From the NCBI GenBank assembly GCA_011176535.1, contig DUEP01000001.1:1-63904 (forward strand): a stretch of 63,904 nt of DNA. Reading direction: 5' to 3'. Below are positions 50,135-61,259 of the stretch, piece by piece. The translations under genes were made by a program, and so were the position numbers. This stretch comes from Anaerolineae bacterium (GTDB lineage: Bacteria > Chloroflexota > Anaerolineae > Anaerolineales > DRMV01). The notes under the pieces are model-generated. The model was given only the letters and a program-made list of their open reading frames with translations. It was not told the DNA's origin and searched no databases. Numbering within the stretch: position 1 is the first letter of the stretch; the number at the start of each line of letters is the position of its first letter.

Positions 50135-50161
50135 TTAGCACTCAAAAGCGTCGAGTGCTAA
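50135..50161. promoter_or_regulatory. CIRCE operator (HrcA binding site)
   Basis: TTAGCACTC, nine bases, GAGTGCTAA: a perfect CIRCE inverted repeat just upstream of groES, after its -10 box. It predicts HrcA repression of groESL; hrcA itself is not in the window. Confidence 0.98.
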
Positions 50162-50173
50162 TTTGGCGCCCTA

Positions 50174-50202
50174 ATCTTACCCAGTTCCCCGGGGAAAGTC
50201 AA
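50174..50202 (-). promoter_or_regulatory. groESL promoter
   Basis: On the minus strand TTGACT (50197-50202), 17 bases, TAAGAT (50174-50179). CIRCE begins 12 bases downstream, over the expected start site. Confidence 0.9.
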
Positions 50203-50597
50203 GGCTCATCCCGCCTTTTCTAACAAAACTCTTACACTGTCCCCACAAACCCGCGGTTCAGGGCCAACACCCCTCTTGCTCTTTCCCCTTCTCCCCTCTC
50301 TTAAACAGGACTTACGCAGTTTCGTAGCAACCCACATTTTCCTTCATGGCGAGCCGCCATCCAGAGCACAGCGCCCGACAGGGCGCAAAGTCGAAGGAGG
50401 CGGCGAAGCCATCCCCCGGACGGTGGGGAGACCGTTTCGCCAATGCTCAGCACAAGCGCTCCGGCGGGCTTCGCCTTTGCTCAGGCTTCGGTTACGCTTA
50501 GGCCGTCTCGCGGTGATACTCTCGGAGGAACCGCGGTAAATCCTGTATGTCCTGAACGGGATAGCCGCTCAAGACACGCATTGCGCCCCTGAAAGGC
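50203..50597. other. Gene-free stretch between groESL promoter and TPR genes
   Basis: About 395 bases. No coding frame with a ribosome site was found; an 87-codon open frame at 50276-50539 has repetitive basic text and is unlikely. The word AGGACTTACGCAG at about 50308 resembles ends of some insertion sequences, but no matching partner end or transposase remnant was found. Other pieces (GGGCGCAAAGTCGAAGG, GGGCTTCGCC..CTCAGGCTTCGG) resemble the dispersed GC-rich repeats of this window. Confidence 0.5.
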
Positions 50598-52055
50598 TCA
50601 AGGGGTGGGCGTGGGCGCTGAGGTCGAGGTGGGCGTTGGGGTGGCGGTTACCGCTGTGGGTTGCGGCGTCCGGGCTGCCTTTTGCTCGGCCAAAGTGCGG
50701 CAAATCGCCCGGTTTTCCCGCGAAATCCCCTGCAAAACCGGGTCGTTGGGATACGCCGCGTCCACCCGGTCCATGACCGGCAGCGCCTGATCACAGCGAT
50801 CCAGAGCCGCCAACACCGAAGCGTAGGAGGCGTAGTAAAAGGCCACGGTGGTGTTGGTCAACGGCAGCGGATCGACCGCCACGGGCTGCACATCGTCAAA
50901 GCCCTCGAAGCGCGAGCGCAAGTCGTCCAGAATGGCCTGCACTTTGGCCGGGTTGCACCCTTCCACCGCGCACTTGAGCACCGGCACGGCGCCCTCGTAG
51001 TTTCGGGCCTTGATGTAAATGATGCCCAACTCGGCGTAGGTGTTGGGGTTGGTGGGGTCCAACAGGAGGGCTTTTTCTGCGTTGCGCGAGGCGATGAAAA
51101 ACTCGCCCTGCTGGGCATAGGTTTTGGCAATGGCCACATAGGGAGTGGGATCTTTGATGCCCAGGCGGGCGTTGATGTTGGCCGCCGTGGCGAAGTAGTC
51201 CAGGGCCATCTGGTAATACTGGTCGCGCAGGTCGGGCAAGGTGGCCCGTGAGGCCAGGGTGCGATATTCGATGCCCAGGCGGATGTACAGGAAGGTCAGG
51301 TTGGGGGCCAACTTCACCGCCTCTTGATAGGCGCGGATGGCGGTGTTGTAACGGCCCAACGCCTCCTGCACGAAAGCATACACCCGATGGGTGTCCATCA
51401 AATGCGGCCCCAATTGGACGGCCCGCTCGGCGTATTGCTCTGCCTGATTCCATTTGTTCTGGTCCAGCAACACCTCGGCGAAGAAGGCCAGGGCCAGAGG
51501 ATCGTTAGGGGCCAACAACAAGGCGCGACTGGCGGCGTTTTGGGCTTCGGTGAGCAAGGCAGCCCGTTGATCGGCCGGGGTGAGCGCCGCGGTAGCCGTC
51601 CAGTCCAGCACAAAGGCGCGGATGGCGTGCACGAAAGGATCGTCGGGAGCCAGGTCGGCTGCCTTGTTGGCCGAGGCCAGCGCCTCTTGCAGGCGGGCAT
51701 AGGTTTCGGTGTCCGTGGGGAGCAGGGCCGAAGAGTAGGTTTGAATGCGCGCCAGTTCGGCCCACACATGGGCGTTGTTGGGATCCAGGGTCAGCGCCTG
51801 ACGATACGCCTCGATGGCTGCTTCCAGGTTGCCCGCCACGAACTGCGCCGCCCCCTCCTCGGCCCAGGACCTGGCCGTGCGGGTCGGCGTGGGGGTGGGT
51901 GCGAAAAGGTCCATCGGCTGAATCACGCCCTGGTTGACCAGATGCAACACCCACAACGCCGCCGCGATCAGCGCCAGGTACAGGGCCACCCGACCGGGGC
52001 GTGAATGCTGGCGCTCCTCGCGGAAGCGCAAACCGTCATCACCGCGCAGTTCCAT
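50598..52055 (-). CDS. Membrane-anchored TPR protein (first of two)
   Basis: A 485-residue protein with a short basic cytoplasmic N-terminus, one transmembrane helix (VALYLALIAAALWVLHLV), a TPTPTRT linker and about eight tetratricopeptide-like repeats (for example AIEAYRQALTLDPNNAHVWA and ASRNAEKALLLDPTNPNTYA). It ends in a second Thr-Pro-rich tail. It would sit outside the membrane as a protein-interaction scaffold. It is downstream of, and clearly homologous in layout to, the next TPR gene; both begin MELRG. The transcript likely carries both. Confidence 0.88.
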   Translation of the reverse strand: MELRGDDGLRFREERQHSRPGRVALYLALIAAALWVLHLVNQGVIQPMDLFAPTPTPTRTARSWAEEGAAQFVAGNLEAAIEAYRQALTLDPNNAHVWAELARIQTYSSALLPTDTETYARLQEALASANKAADLAPDDPFVHAIRAFVLDWTATAALTPADQRAALLTEAQNAASRALLLAPNDPLALAFFAEVLLDQNKWNQAEQYAERAVQLGPHLMDTHRVYAFVQEALGRYNTAIRAYQEAVKLAPNLTFLYIRLGIEYRTLASRATLPDLRDQYYQMALDYFATAANINARLGIKDPTPYVAIAKTYAQQGEFFIASRNAEKALLLDPTNPNTYAELGIIYIKARNYEGAVPVLKCAVEGCNPAKVQAILDDLRSRFEGFDDVQPVAVDPLPLTNTTVAFYYASYASVLAALDRCDQALPVMDRVDAAYPNDPVLQGISRENRAICRTLAEQKAARTPQPTAVTATPTPTSTSAPTPTP

Positions 52056-52068
52056 GATCGCTATCCGT

Positions 52069-53370
52069 TCACGGCTGCGGGGTCGGCGTGGGGGTGGGTG
52101 TGGTTTCCCCGGGGGCCGGGGTGCCTTCCGGAGTCCCGGTCAGGTTCGGCTGCGGGGTGAGCGCCAACTCCCGGCAGGTCTTCAAACCGGCCTGCGCGTT
52201 CTCCACGGAAATCTGGTCCGCCGGGATGGTGTTCAGAATGGCCTGGAAGATGGGCACGGCCTCATCACAGCGTCGCAATCGCAGCAGGGCCCAACCGTAG
52301 GTGAAATAGTACTCGGCCACCCGACCGTAGTCCAGCGGCAACCCTTCCACCGTGACGCCATCGGCGGTCAATCCCCCATGCACCACCAGGGCCAGTTCGC
52401 GCACCGCCTCGGCGTACTTGCCGTTCTTGTACAGCATGACGCCGTAATTGCCGTGCATGTAGGGGTCGGTTGGCGCTTCCTGCACCGCGTCGGCGGCGTA
52501 CTGCAACGCCTTGCCGAACTCCCCCAAGGCGGCGTAGGTGCGGGCAATGTAGGTGTCCGGCAAAGGATTGGGCGGGTCCAGGGTGTTGGCCGTCAAAAAC
52601 TCCTCGATGGCCTGGTCCAGCAAGGCCGGATCGCCCTGGCGCTGCCCCAACAAGCGGTAAATCAGGCCCAACTGCAGGTGCCATTCCGGGATGTACTTGT
52701 TCCCCGCAATCGCCTGCTGGTACTCCTTCGCCGCGCGCTCCAGATAGCTTTCCACATACAACACATAGCCGTAAACGGCGTGCACCTCCATGCTGTTGGG
52801 GGCCAAATCCAGGGCCGTGCGAATCTCCTCGTCGGCGCGGGTGTAATTGCCCTGGTCGGCGAGGATTTCGGCATAGACGGCATGCGCCAGCCCCAGGTTC
52901 GGGTCCGCCTCCAGGGCCTGACGCACCGCTACTAAGGCCTCTTCGGTACGGCCCAGGCGGTGCAGCGCCCAGGCCTGCCAGGTCAAGGCCTGGGGGTTGT
53001 TCGGGTTGAGCAACAAAGCGTTTTGGGCGCTGGTCAGGGAAGCCTCAACCGCGCCGCTCAACATCTGCACGCGGGCCAGTTCGATGAACAGGGCTGGATT
53101 GCGCGGATCGGCCAGGATGGCCCCCTGGTAGGTCTCGATGGCGCGGGCCAGTTTGCCCTGGGCGAAGAGGCGCCGCGCCTCGTTCATCACCGCCTCGGGG
53201 TTGGGCGTGGGCGTAGGCGTGGGCACAAACGGCGAGGGCAATGTGGGCACCACGACCTGGTTCAAATAAACCCCAAAGGCAATCAACAGCAACAACACCA
53301 TCACCCGCCAGGGGTTCAGCGGGCGACGGGGCTTGCGCCGCATACTCCATTTCATGCCACGAAGTTCCAT
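52069..53370 (-). CDS. Membrane-anchored TPR protein (second of two)
   Basis: A 433-residue protein of the same design as its neighbour: MELRG start, basic stretch, membrane helix (WRVMVLLLLIAFGVYLNQVV), TPTPTPNP linker, then TPR repeats (AIETYQGAILADPRNPALFI; ALQYAADAVQEAPTDPYMHG) and a Thr/Pro-rich tail. Only 13 bases separate it from the downstream gene, so they are an operon and probably arose by duplication. Two cysteines (RRCDEAVPIF; LKTCRELA) are shared in position with the other copy (DRCDQALPVM; RAICRTLA). Confidence 0.88.
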   Translation of the reverse strand: MELRGMKWSMRRKPRRPLNPWRVMVLLLLIAFGVYLNQVVVPTLPSPFVPTPTPTPNPEAVMNEARRLFAQGKLARAIETYQGAILADPRNPALFIELARVQMLSGAVEASLTSAQNALLLNPNNPQALTWQAWALHRLGRTEEALVAVRQALEADPNLGLAHAVYAEILADQGNYTRADEEIRTALDLAPNSMEVHAVYGYVLYVESYLERAAKEYQQAIAGNKYIPEWHLQLGLIYRLLGQRQGDPALLDQAIEEFLTANTLDPPNPLPDTYIARTYAALGEFGKALQYAADAVQEAPTDPYMHGNYGVMLYKNGKYAEAVRELALVVHGGLTADGVTVEGLPLDYGRVAEYYFTYGWALLRLRRCDEAVPIFQAILNTIPADQISVENAQAGLKTCRELALTPQPNLTGTPEGTPAPGETTPTPTPTPQP

Positions 53371-53505
53371 GGCTGCATCTTACCACCCCCTCAGGCAAAG
53401 CGTCAAGCCAGTCACCCCAAAGCAAGAGAGCCGCGGCCTCCCCCACTCCCGGAGAGGCCCGTCCTTCGCGTCTTTCCCCCAAAAGCGCCACCAGGTACGA
53501 GGCCT

Positions 53506-53823
53506 TCAGGCGGCGGAGGCCTCTTCCTGGGACGTGTCTTCATCCCCCAGCGGGAGTTCGCCGGGGAACTCGACCACCGTGAACTTGATGGCCGTGCGCA
53601 CTTTCTCGTTAATGGTCACATCGGTGAACCCGGCGACGAAGGCCACATTGAGGCCGTCCTCGGCCAGGTAACTGCGGGCCAACACCAGGGCTTTCACCGC
53701 CTGGTTGACCGCGCCGGCACCGATGGCCTGGACCTCGGCTCGCCGATGCTCACGAAACACACCGGCGATCGCCCCGGCTACGGCTGAAGTGCGCGAATTG
53801 CCCGAGACTTTGATGATGTCCAT
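53506..53823 (-). CDS. spoVS: SpoVS-family (Alba-like) protein
   Basis: A 105-residue protein with the SpoVS core MDIIKVSGNSRTSAVAGAIA, VQAIGAGAVNQAVKALVLAR and FTDVTINEKVRTAIKFTV. SpoVS is an Alba-like nucleic-acid-binding protein of Bacillus spore formation, also found in non-sporulating Chloroflexi and Deinococci. The ATG at 53823 has AGGAG upstream; an open frame further upstream overlaps the comEC end and is not used. An acidic C-terminal tail of about 15 residues is extra. Confidence 0.92.
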   Translation of the reverse strand: MDIIKVSGNSRTSAVAGAIAGVFREHRRAEVQAIGAGAVNQAVKALVLARSYLAEDGLNVAFVAGFTDVTINEKVRTAIKFTVVEFPGELPLGDEDTSQEEASAA

Positions 53824-53950
53824 GGCGCTTCTCCTTCTCGTCGGCAAAGGATTGCAGATGAAAGGTCTCAGGAGCAGTACCGCTCGGGGCGGTTTGCTTG
53901 TCAGCATTGTACAAGAGAACGCGAGGGAATGCAAGAGGGCTTTTGCACGC

Positions 53951-56335
53951 TCAGCGTTCCGCGGCCACCCACAGCCGCCGCCCATCGGTGATCAGATGCA
54001 TCGTGCCCTCCAGATCGGTGCGCAGCAGCGGCCAGCCCTGCAACGCCTGCAACAAAGCCAGGTTCGGCAACCCCTGCTGCGCCGCGGGGTCCACGGCCAA
54101 CAACAACACCCTGGGGCGCTGCCTCTGCAACCAGGCCGGGTCGTTCCAGCCCGCGCGACCGTGCCCCGCCAACAGGAAAACCGCAGGCGCCGGGGGCAGC
54201 CGGCGGGCGGCCGCCCCACCCCAGGGCACAAAAGGAAACACCCCGCGAAAATCGCCGTACCCCAGGGTCAACACCACCCCCTGGGGTTGCACTTCCTGGA
54301 TCCGAAGGGTGATCCCCGCATCCAACCGCACCTGCCCGCCCACGGGCAGGGTCTGCACCCTCACCCCCGCCTCACGCCAACGCGCGACCTGCCCGGCCAC
54401 CCTCGCCGGGCCGGGCGTCCAGGGGACAACCACCACCGCCGGGCGGTAGCGTTGCGTCGCCTCGTCCAGGCCGCGCAAGTTGTCGGGGTCGGCCGAGGCC
54501 ACCAGGAGCACATCCAGGGTGGTGCGCAGCAAAGGCAGGCGCTGCCCCAACGCTTGCTGAAGCGCCAGGGCGTCGCCCCCGCCGTTGATGAGCACCACCT
54601 TTCCCGAGGGAGTGCGCAACAGCAGCGTCTCCCCGCCGCGGGTGTCCAGCAGCCAGAGGTGCAGCCGTCGGTCGGGGGCGGCCAGGGCCTCATGGGCCAG
54701 CAGGGTAGCCAACAAGGTCGCGCCCAGCAGGAGGGGCATCCGCTTCAGGGTGGGCACCCACACCCCGGGCGTGGCACGCTTCCGTTGGGTCCAGAGGTGG
54801 GGGAGGCCCCAAAGGAGCAGGTAGTACCCCAGGACATGGGGCCACCCAAAGGGGGCCAGGGTGACAGTCCGCCAGGGGAGGTTCCCAAACACCTGCACAG
54901 CGCGGATGGTGTAGGCCACCCAGGGCCATGCCAGCCAGGCGGCCAGGCGGCCTGCCGGCTCCCAGAGCAGGGCCAGCAACAGGGCGATGCCGCCGCTGAG
55001 CATCAGGGGCGCCTGGGCCAGCAAGATGAGAGGGTTGCTCACCAAAGCCACCAGCGAGAGCCGATGGAAGTGCCAGGCGGTGATAGGCAGGGTGGTCAGT
55101 TGGGCGGCCAGGGTGAGCAACAGGGCGTCGCTCAAGGTGGGCAGAATACGGCGGGTGAGGTTCGGCCCCAGCAGGGGACGCAACAGGACGGACGCACCCC
55201 GGGTGATGGGTTCGGCGTAGCGCATCAGCCCCCAAGTGGCGCCGAACGAGAGTTGGAAGCCCACATCCCAAAGCACGGTGGGCCGCAGCAGGGCCATCAG
55301 CGCGGCGGCGAAGAGCAAGGCGGTGTAAGGGTGGTTGGGCCGGGCGGTGCGGCGGGCCAGCACGGCCAGGCTGCCCATGAGGGCGGCCCGCACCACAGCG
55401 GCGTCGGCGCCCACGAACACGGTGTACACCCCAATGCCCGACACGGCCGCCAGGCTCCCCCACAACGGGCCCCACCAGCGGCCCAGCCAGGTCATGAGTA
55501 CCCCCGCGATGAGGGTGATGTTGAAGCCGCTGATGGCGATGATGTGGGCCGTGCCCGTGTCACGAAAGGCCTGGTAGAGACCCTCAGGGATGCGGCTATC
55601 GTCTCCCAAAAGGATGCCTGCCAGCAGCCCGGCTTCGGGCTGGGGCCAGAGGCGCGCCACCTCGAGCAAAGCCCGGCGACGCAGGGCAAAGAGGGCCGCC
55701 AGGAAGGGGTTGCCCTGGCCACGGGCCAGCATCCCCACCCGCCGCGCTTTCAGGACGGCGTAAATACCCTGCCGGGCGAGGTAATCGCGGTAGGAGAAGG
55801 CGCGGCCCTGAGGCGGACTGCGCAGGTCGCCGCGCAGCACCACCCGGTCGCCGTAACGCAAGCCGCGGGCCTCAGCCCAGGGAGCCCGGGCCAGCACGAG
55901 GCCATGGACGGGAAAATGGCCCGTTTCGTCGGCAAAGCGCAGGCGCTCGGCCCGCACCCGCAGCACGGCGCGGTCGCCCCGGCGCTCAGGAGGGGCGCTC
56001 AGCACCCCGACCAGGACCACCTCACGGCCCGTGTCGCGATAGGCGGCCACAGCATCCGGGGCGCTCCAATCAGGCAGCGCCGCGCGGTAGCGGGCCACGC
56101 CCAGGAGCGAGACGGCTGCCAGGCTCAGCCAGGCGAGGGCAGGCCGACGGGCCAGGGCCGCGCGCAGGGCCAGCAAGGTCAACCCGGCGCCCAAAGCATA
56201 GGGCCATGACACAGCCCAGCGTGCGCCCAGGGCCACACCCAGCAGCCAGGCCAGGCTATGCGCCAAAAGCGGCAACCGCTGCCACCACGGGCGCACCCTG
56301 CCGGATAAGCGCGCTGTGGGCGGAAGAGGCGCCAT
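53951..56335 (-). CDS. comEC: ComEC/Rec2 competence channel with degenerate MBL domain
   Basis: A 794-residue polytopic membrane protein of the ComEC/Rec2 family that imports single-stranded DNA. After two helices comes the OB-like DUF4131 region (YRDTGREVVLVGVLSAPPER), then the competence domain (GTAHIIAISGFNITLIAGVL; DVGFQLSFGATWGLM). The C-terminal metallo-beta-lactamase-like domain is present but the metal motif is lost: where THxHxDH is expected it reads VASADPDNLRGLD, and the usual DxGxG is INGGGD. It may thus act as a channel without nuclease function. The ATG at 56335 is chosen. Confidence 0.88.
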   Translation of the reverse strand: MAPLPPTARLSGRVRPWWQRLPLLAHSLAWLLGVALGARWAVSWPYALGAGLTLLALRAALARRPALAWLSLAAVSLLGVARYRAALPDWSAPDAVAAYRDTGREVVLVGVLSAPPERRGDRAVLRVRAERLRFADETGHFPVHGLVLARAPWAEARGLRYGDRVVLRGDLRSPPQGRAFSYRDYLARQGIYAVLKARRVGMLARGQGNPFLAALFALRRRALLEVARLWPQPEAGLLAGILLGDDSRIPEGLYQAFRDTGTAHIIAISGFNITLIAGVLMTWLGRWWGPLWGSLAAVSGIGVYTVFVGADAAVVRAALMGSLAVLARRTARPNHPYTALLFAAALMALLRPTVLWDVGFQLSFGATWGLMRYAEPITRGASVLLRPLLGPNLTRRILPTLSDALLLTLAAQLTTLPITAWHFHRLSLVALVSNPLILLAQAPLMLSGGIALLLALLWEPAGRLAAWLAWPWVAYTIRAVQVFGNLPWRTVTLAPFGWPHVLGYYLLLWGLPHLWTQRKRATPGVWVPTLKRMPLLLGATLLATLLAHEALAAPDRRLHLWLLDTRGGETLLLRTPSGKVVLINGGGDALALQQALGQRLPLLRTTLDVLLVASADPDNLRGLDEATQRYRPAVVVVPWTPGPARVAGQVARWREAGVRVQTLPVGGQVRLDAGITLRIQEVQPQGVVLTLGYGDFRGVFPFVPWGGAAARRLPPAPAVFLLAGHGRAGWNDPAWLQRQRPRVLLLAVDPAAQQGLPNLALLQALQGWPLLRTDLEGTMHLITDGRRLWVAAER

Positions 56336-56456
56336 GGCACAGCCCCCGTGCTTCAACCCCACCACACCCCGGGCGACAGGGTTGTGGGGTCAATCCCCAT
56401 TCCTCCCCGAAGCACAGTGCCTCGTAGGGGGAAGGGCAGCGAAAGCCTTGAAAGCC

Positions 56457-57089
56457 TTACATCTGCCCTAACATCCAGGTCATGGCGACGCCCATCAGCG
56501 TAAGCCAGGGCGTCCAGGTGGGCACGCGGCGACGATAGTCCCGATACACCGCCCCCCATTCGCGCACCAAACGTCTCTCTTCGAGGCGCTCCCCAACGAC
56601 AAGATACAGGCTCAACGCCGCGTAAAGCAACGCCTGATTGCGCGTCATCAGCGGAGAGGCCCAAAGGAAGAGCAGGCTTCCGACATAGATGGGGTGTCGC
56701 ATCCAGCGATACGGCCCGGCGGCGGTGAAGGGACGGTCGCCTTCCGGATCGCGCAACCCTAAGAAGGCCCACACCCCTGTGCGGCGCACGGCGTCCAGCA
56801 CCAGCAGCATGCCCAGGATTTGCACGGTCACGGCCAGGGCCGCCCAGGGCCAGGGCAAACGGTACAGCAGGCAGTCGGGGTAACGCACCGGCAGGGCCAG
56901 CACCGGCAACAGCAAAACCGTGGCAAGGCCGTTGAACGCCAGGCGATAGGCTCCACCGCGCAGCCCCAGGCGCCGCGCAGCCCACGCTTTCGCCGACTGC
57001 GAGGCCAGGGCGGAGTGCAAAGCCCCGTACAGGGCCACCGCACCGAAGAGGATGCCGGCCATCTGCCAGATCGCCATAAGAAAGCCCAA
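56457..57089 (-). CDS. Isoprenylcysteine methyltransferase-like (NnrU/PEMT) membrane protein
   Basis: A 210-residue integral membrane protein with about six helices. The C-terminal half carries the ICMT/PEMT pattern: GPYRWMRHPIYVGSLLFLWA and ERRLVREWGAVYRDYRRRVP, which bind S-adenosylmethionine in family members. The first part resembles NnrU (ALYGALHSALASQSAKAW). The start is TTG at 57089 with GAGG five bases upstream; an ATG at 57077 is possible. Substrate unknown. Confidence 0.8.
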   Translation of the reverse strand: MGFLMAIWQMAGILFGAVALYGALHSALASQSAKAWAARRLGLRGGAYRLAFNGLATVLLLPVLALPVRYPDCLLYRLPWPWAALAVTVQILGMLLVLDAVRRTGVWAFLGLRDPEGDRPFTAAGPYRWMRHPIYVGSLLFLWASPLMTRNQALLYAALSLYLVVGERLEERRLVREWGAVYRDYRRRVPTWTPWLTLMGVAMTWMLGQM

Positions 57090-57114
57090 GGAGGCCTCGA
57101 CGGCCCCCGGAACG

Positions 57115-57672
57115 CTAATCCCCGGTAAAGAGCGGCAGGTGCTCCAGCGCGATGATGTTCATCCACTTCGCGCGGTCGCCCTCGGTGCAGATGGCCGCCT
57201 CGGCGACCACCTCGGCGCCCGCCTTTTCCATCACCAGTCGCATCCCCTGCAAAGTGGACCCCGTGCTGATGACATCGTCCACCAGGGCTACCTTTTTGCC
57301 CCGGATGAGTTCGCGGTCCTTTTCGTCGAGATAGAGCGTTTGCGGCTTGCCGGTGGTAATGGAAAGGGTTTCGGCCTGAATGGCCTCCCCCATGTAAGGC
57401 TTGTAGGCCTTGCGCAGCACCACATAGGGCTTCGCCATCTCGGCCGCCAGGGCATAGGCCAGCGGGATGGCCTTGGCCTCCGCGGTGACCAGCACATCAA
57501 AATCCACGGCGCGCAACTTTTCGGCCAGGGCCCTGGCTGCGGCCTGCGTCAGTTCCACATCGCCCAAAATGTTGAGCACGGCGATCTTCAACCCCGGCGC
57601 GACTTCAAACAAAGGCAAATCTCGCTGCACGCCGGCGATGGTGATGGGGTAAGTTTCCCGTTTGGGGGTCAT
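57115..57672 (-). CDS. Purine phosphoribosyltransferase (Apt/Xpt type)
   Basis: A 185-residue type I phosphoribosyltransferase that salvages a purine base using PRPP. The PRPP motif VALVDDVISTGSTLQGM and the hood segment PYVVLRKAYKPYM are present. Length is closer to Apt/Xpt than to Hpt; base specificity (adenine or xanthine) cannot be fixed. AGGAGG lies before the ATG at 57672; the frame extends upstream past a TATAAT box and that part is not coding. Confidence 0.88.
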   Translation of the reverse strand: MTPKRETYPITIAGVQRDLPLFEVAPGLKIAVLNILGDVELTQAAARALAEKLRAVDFDVLVTAEAKAIPLAYALAAEMAKPYVVLRKAYKPYMGEAIQAETLSITTGKPQTLYLDEKDRELIRGKKVALVDDVISTGSTLQGMRLVMEKAGAEVVAEAAICTEGDRAKWMNIIALEHLPLFTGD

Positions 57673-57807
57673 GGCTGCCTCCTGGGTGGGGTGTTCGGGT
57701 GCGGTGAGATTATACAACAAAACCGCCGCTGAGCCCCCCTCCTGGGGGAAAATGGTGTAAGATGAAAGTGTCGCTGTGCGGAGGGGGCCTCTCCAAAGGA
57801 GCGGACC

Positions 57808-58338
57808 ATGAAAGGCAAAACCATCGGTTGGGCCGTGACCGTGGCCCTTACCACGGCCATCCTCACCTTTTGGCACCTCGCGCAGGAGAACACCGCCGAG
57901 GTCGAACTCTCCCCGGTGGTGGTCACCCAGGAACCCATAGAAATAATCCTGACCCCCGTGGTGATGACCGCCGAACCCACCCCAGAAACGCTGCCCTCCG
58001 TGGTGATGACCATCGCCCTCACCGAGGAGGTCATCGACATTTACATCAAACCCCAGGGGGCCTGTGTGGACATCCTGGAAGCCAGCACCTGCCTGGATTA
58101 CTGGGGTGACTACTGGACCCCGCAAACCATGGCTTTGCAATGCAGCGCACCGGGGGCCACCTACATCACCAATCCTTGTCCCACAGAGGACCGTATGGGG
58201 GGATGCCGCTTCAACAAGGGTCAGCCCACCGAGTTCATCATGTGGATCTACCGCATCGGCGGAGAGGCCTTCACCGAGGCCACGGCCGGCGCCTTCCTGA
58301 ACGACTGCGCCACTCTGGGCGCCGAGCCGTTGCCGTAG
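57808..58338 (+). CDS. Secreted or anchored hypothetical protein
   Basis: A 176-residue protein with an N-terminal signal anchor (TIGWAVTVALTTAILTFWHL). A linker contains three similar words (LSPVVVTQEP, LTPVVMTAEP, LPSVVMTIAL). The C-terminal 95 residues are cysteine-rich (six Cys) and presumably form a disulphide-bonded outside domain. No family recognised. It is divergent from the phosphoribosyltransferase gene; a TAAGAT at 57758-57763 may be its -10 but no good -35 pairs with it. Confidence 0.7.
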   Translation: MKGKTIGWAVTVALTTAILTFWHLAQENTAEVELSPVVVTQEPIEIILTPVVMTAEPTPETLPSVVMTIALTEEVIDIYIKPQGACVDILEASTCLDYWGDYWTPQTMALQCSAPGATYITNPCPTEDRMGGCRFNKGQPTEFIMWIYRIGGEAFTEATAGAFLNDCATLGAEPLP

Positions 58339-58343
58339 GCAAA

Positions 58344-58386
58344 AATAACGGCCTGACAGATGGGGCGCATCTGTCAGGCCGTCATG
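58344..58386. terminator. Bidirectional terminator, 14-bp stem
   Basis: ACGGCCTGACAGAT (58348-58361) and its exact complement (58369-58382) enclose a 7-base loop between convergent genes. On the minus strand it is followed by TATTTTTG, making it the terminator of clpB. Confidence 0.9.
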
Positions 58387-58400
58387 GTAAGCATGGTATC

Positions 58401-60998
<2,598 letters not shown>

Positions 60999-61217
60999 GC
61001 TTTCCTCTCCTTGGAACAAAATTTCAATCAGGGGATGGCGCTTCTCTCTAAAGGGGGCCGCCTCCCTTGGGCCTGAACCCAGCGGACCCTCCGGGTGCCG
61101 CCCATACTCCAAATACGGTGCCACCCCCTGGGTAGAAGTCGATTTTGGCGTTATCAATGTAATCCACAAATGTTAATCGAGTGTCAACAAGGCATAAGAA
61201 AAGGATAAACATCGAAA

Positions 61218-61226
61218 TGATACAAT
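61218..61226 (+). promoter_or_regulatory. Extended -10 promoter of the SDR gene
   Basis: TGATACAAT (TG, one base, TACAAT) 33 bases upstream of the SDR ATG fits an extended -10 promoter. The -35 region (about 61198-61203, GAAAAG) is poor, as allowed for that class. Confidence 0.5.
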
Positions 61227-61259
61227 AGAGACATCCTTCACAAGGGGCAGGTGCTTCCC

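Noticed and set aside
50300-50330. Insertion-sequence end (GGACTTACGCA-like)
   Set aside because: No complementary end, target duplication or transposase remnant nearby; a single short word is not enough.
53705-56209. 834-codon open frame antisense to comEC
   Set aside because: Gln/Gly/Pro-rich shadow of comEC; no plausible protein features.
57673-58140. N-terminal extension of the phosphoribosyltransferase
   Set aside because: It overlaps a divergent gene and promoter-like sequence; the ATG at 57672 has AGGAGG and gives the family length.
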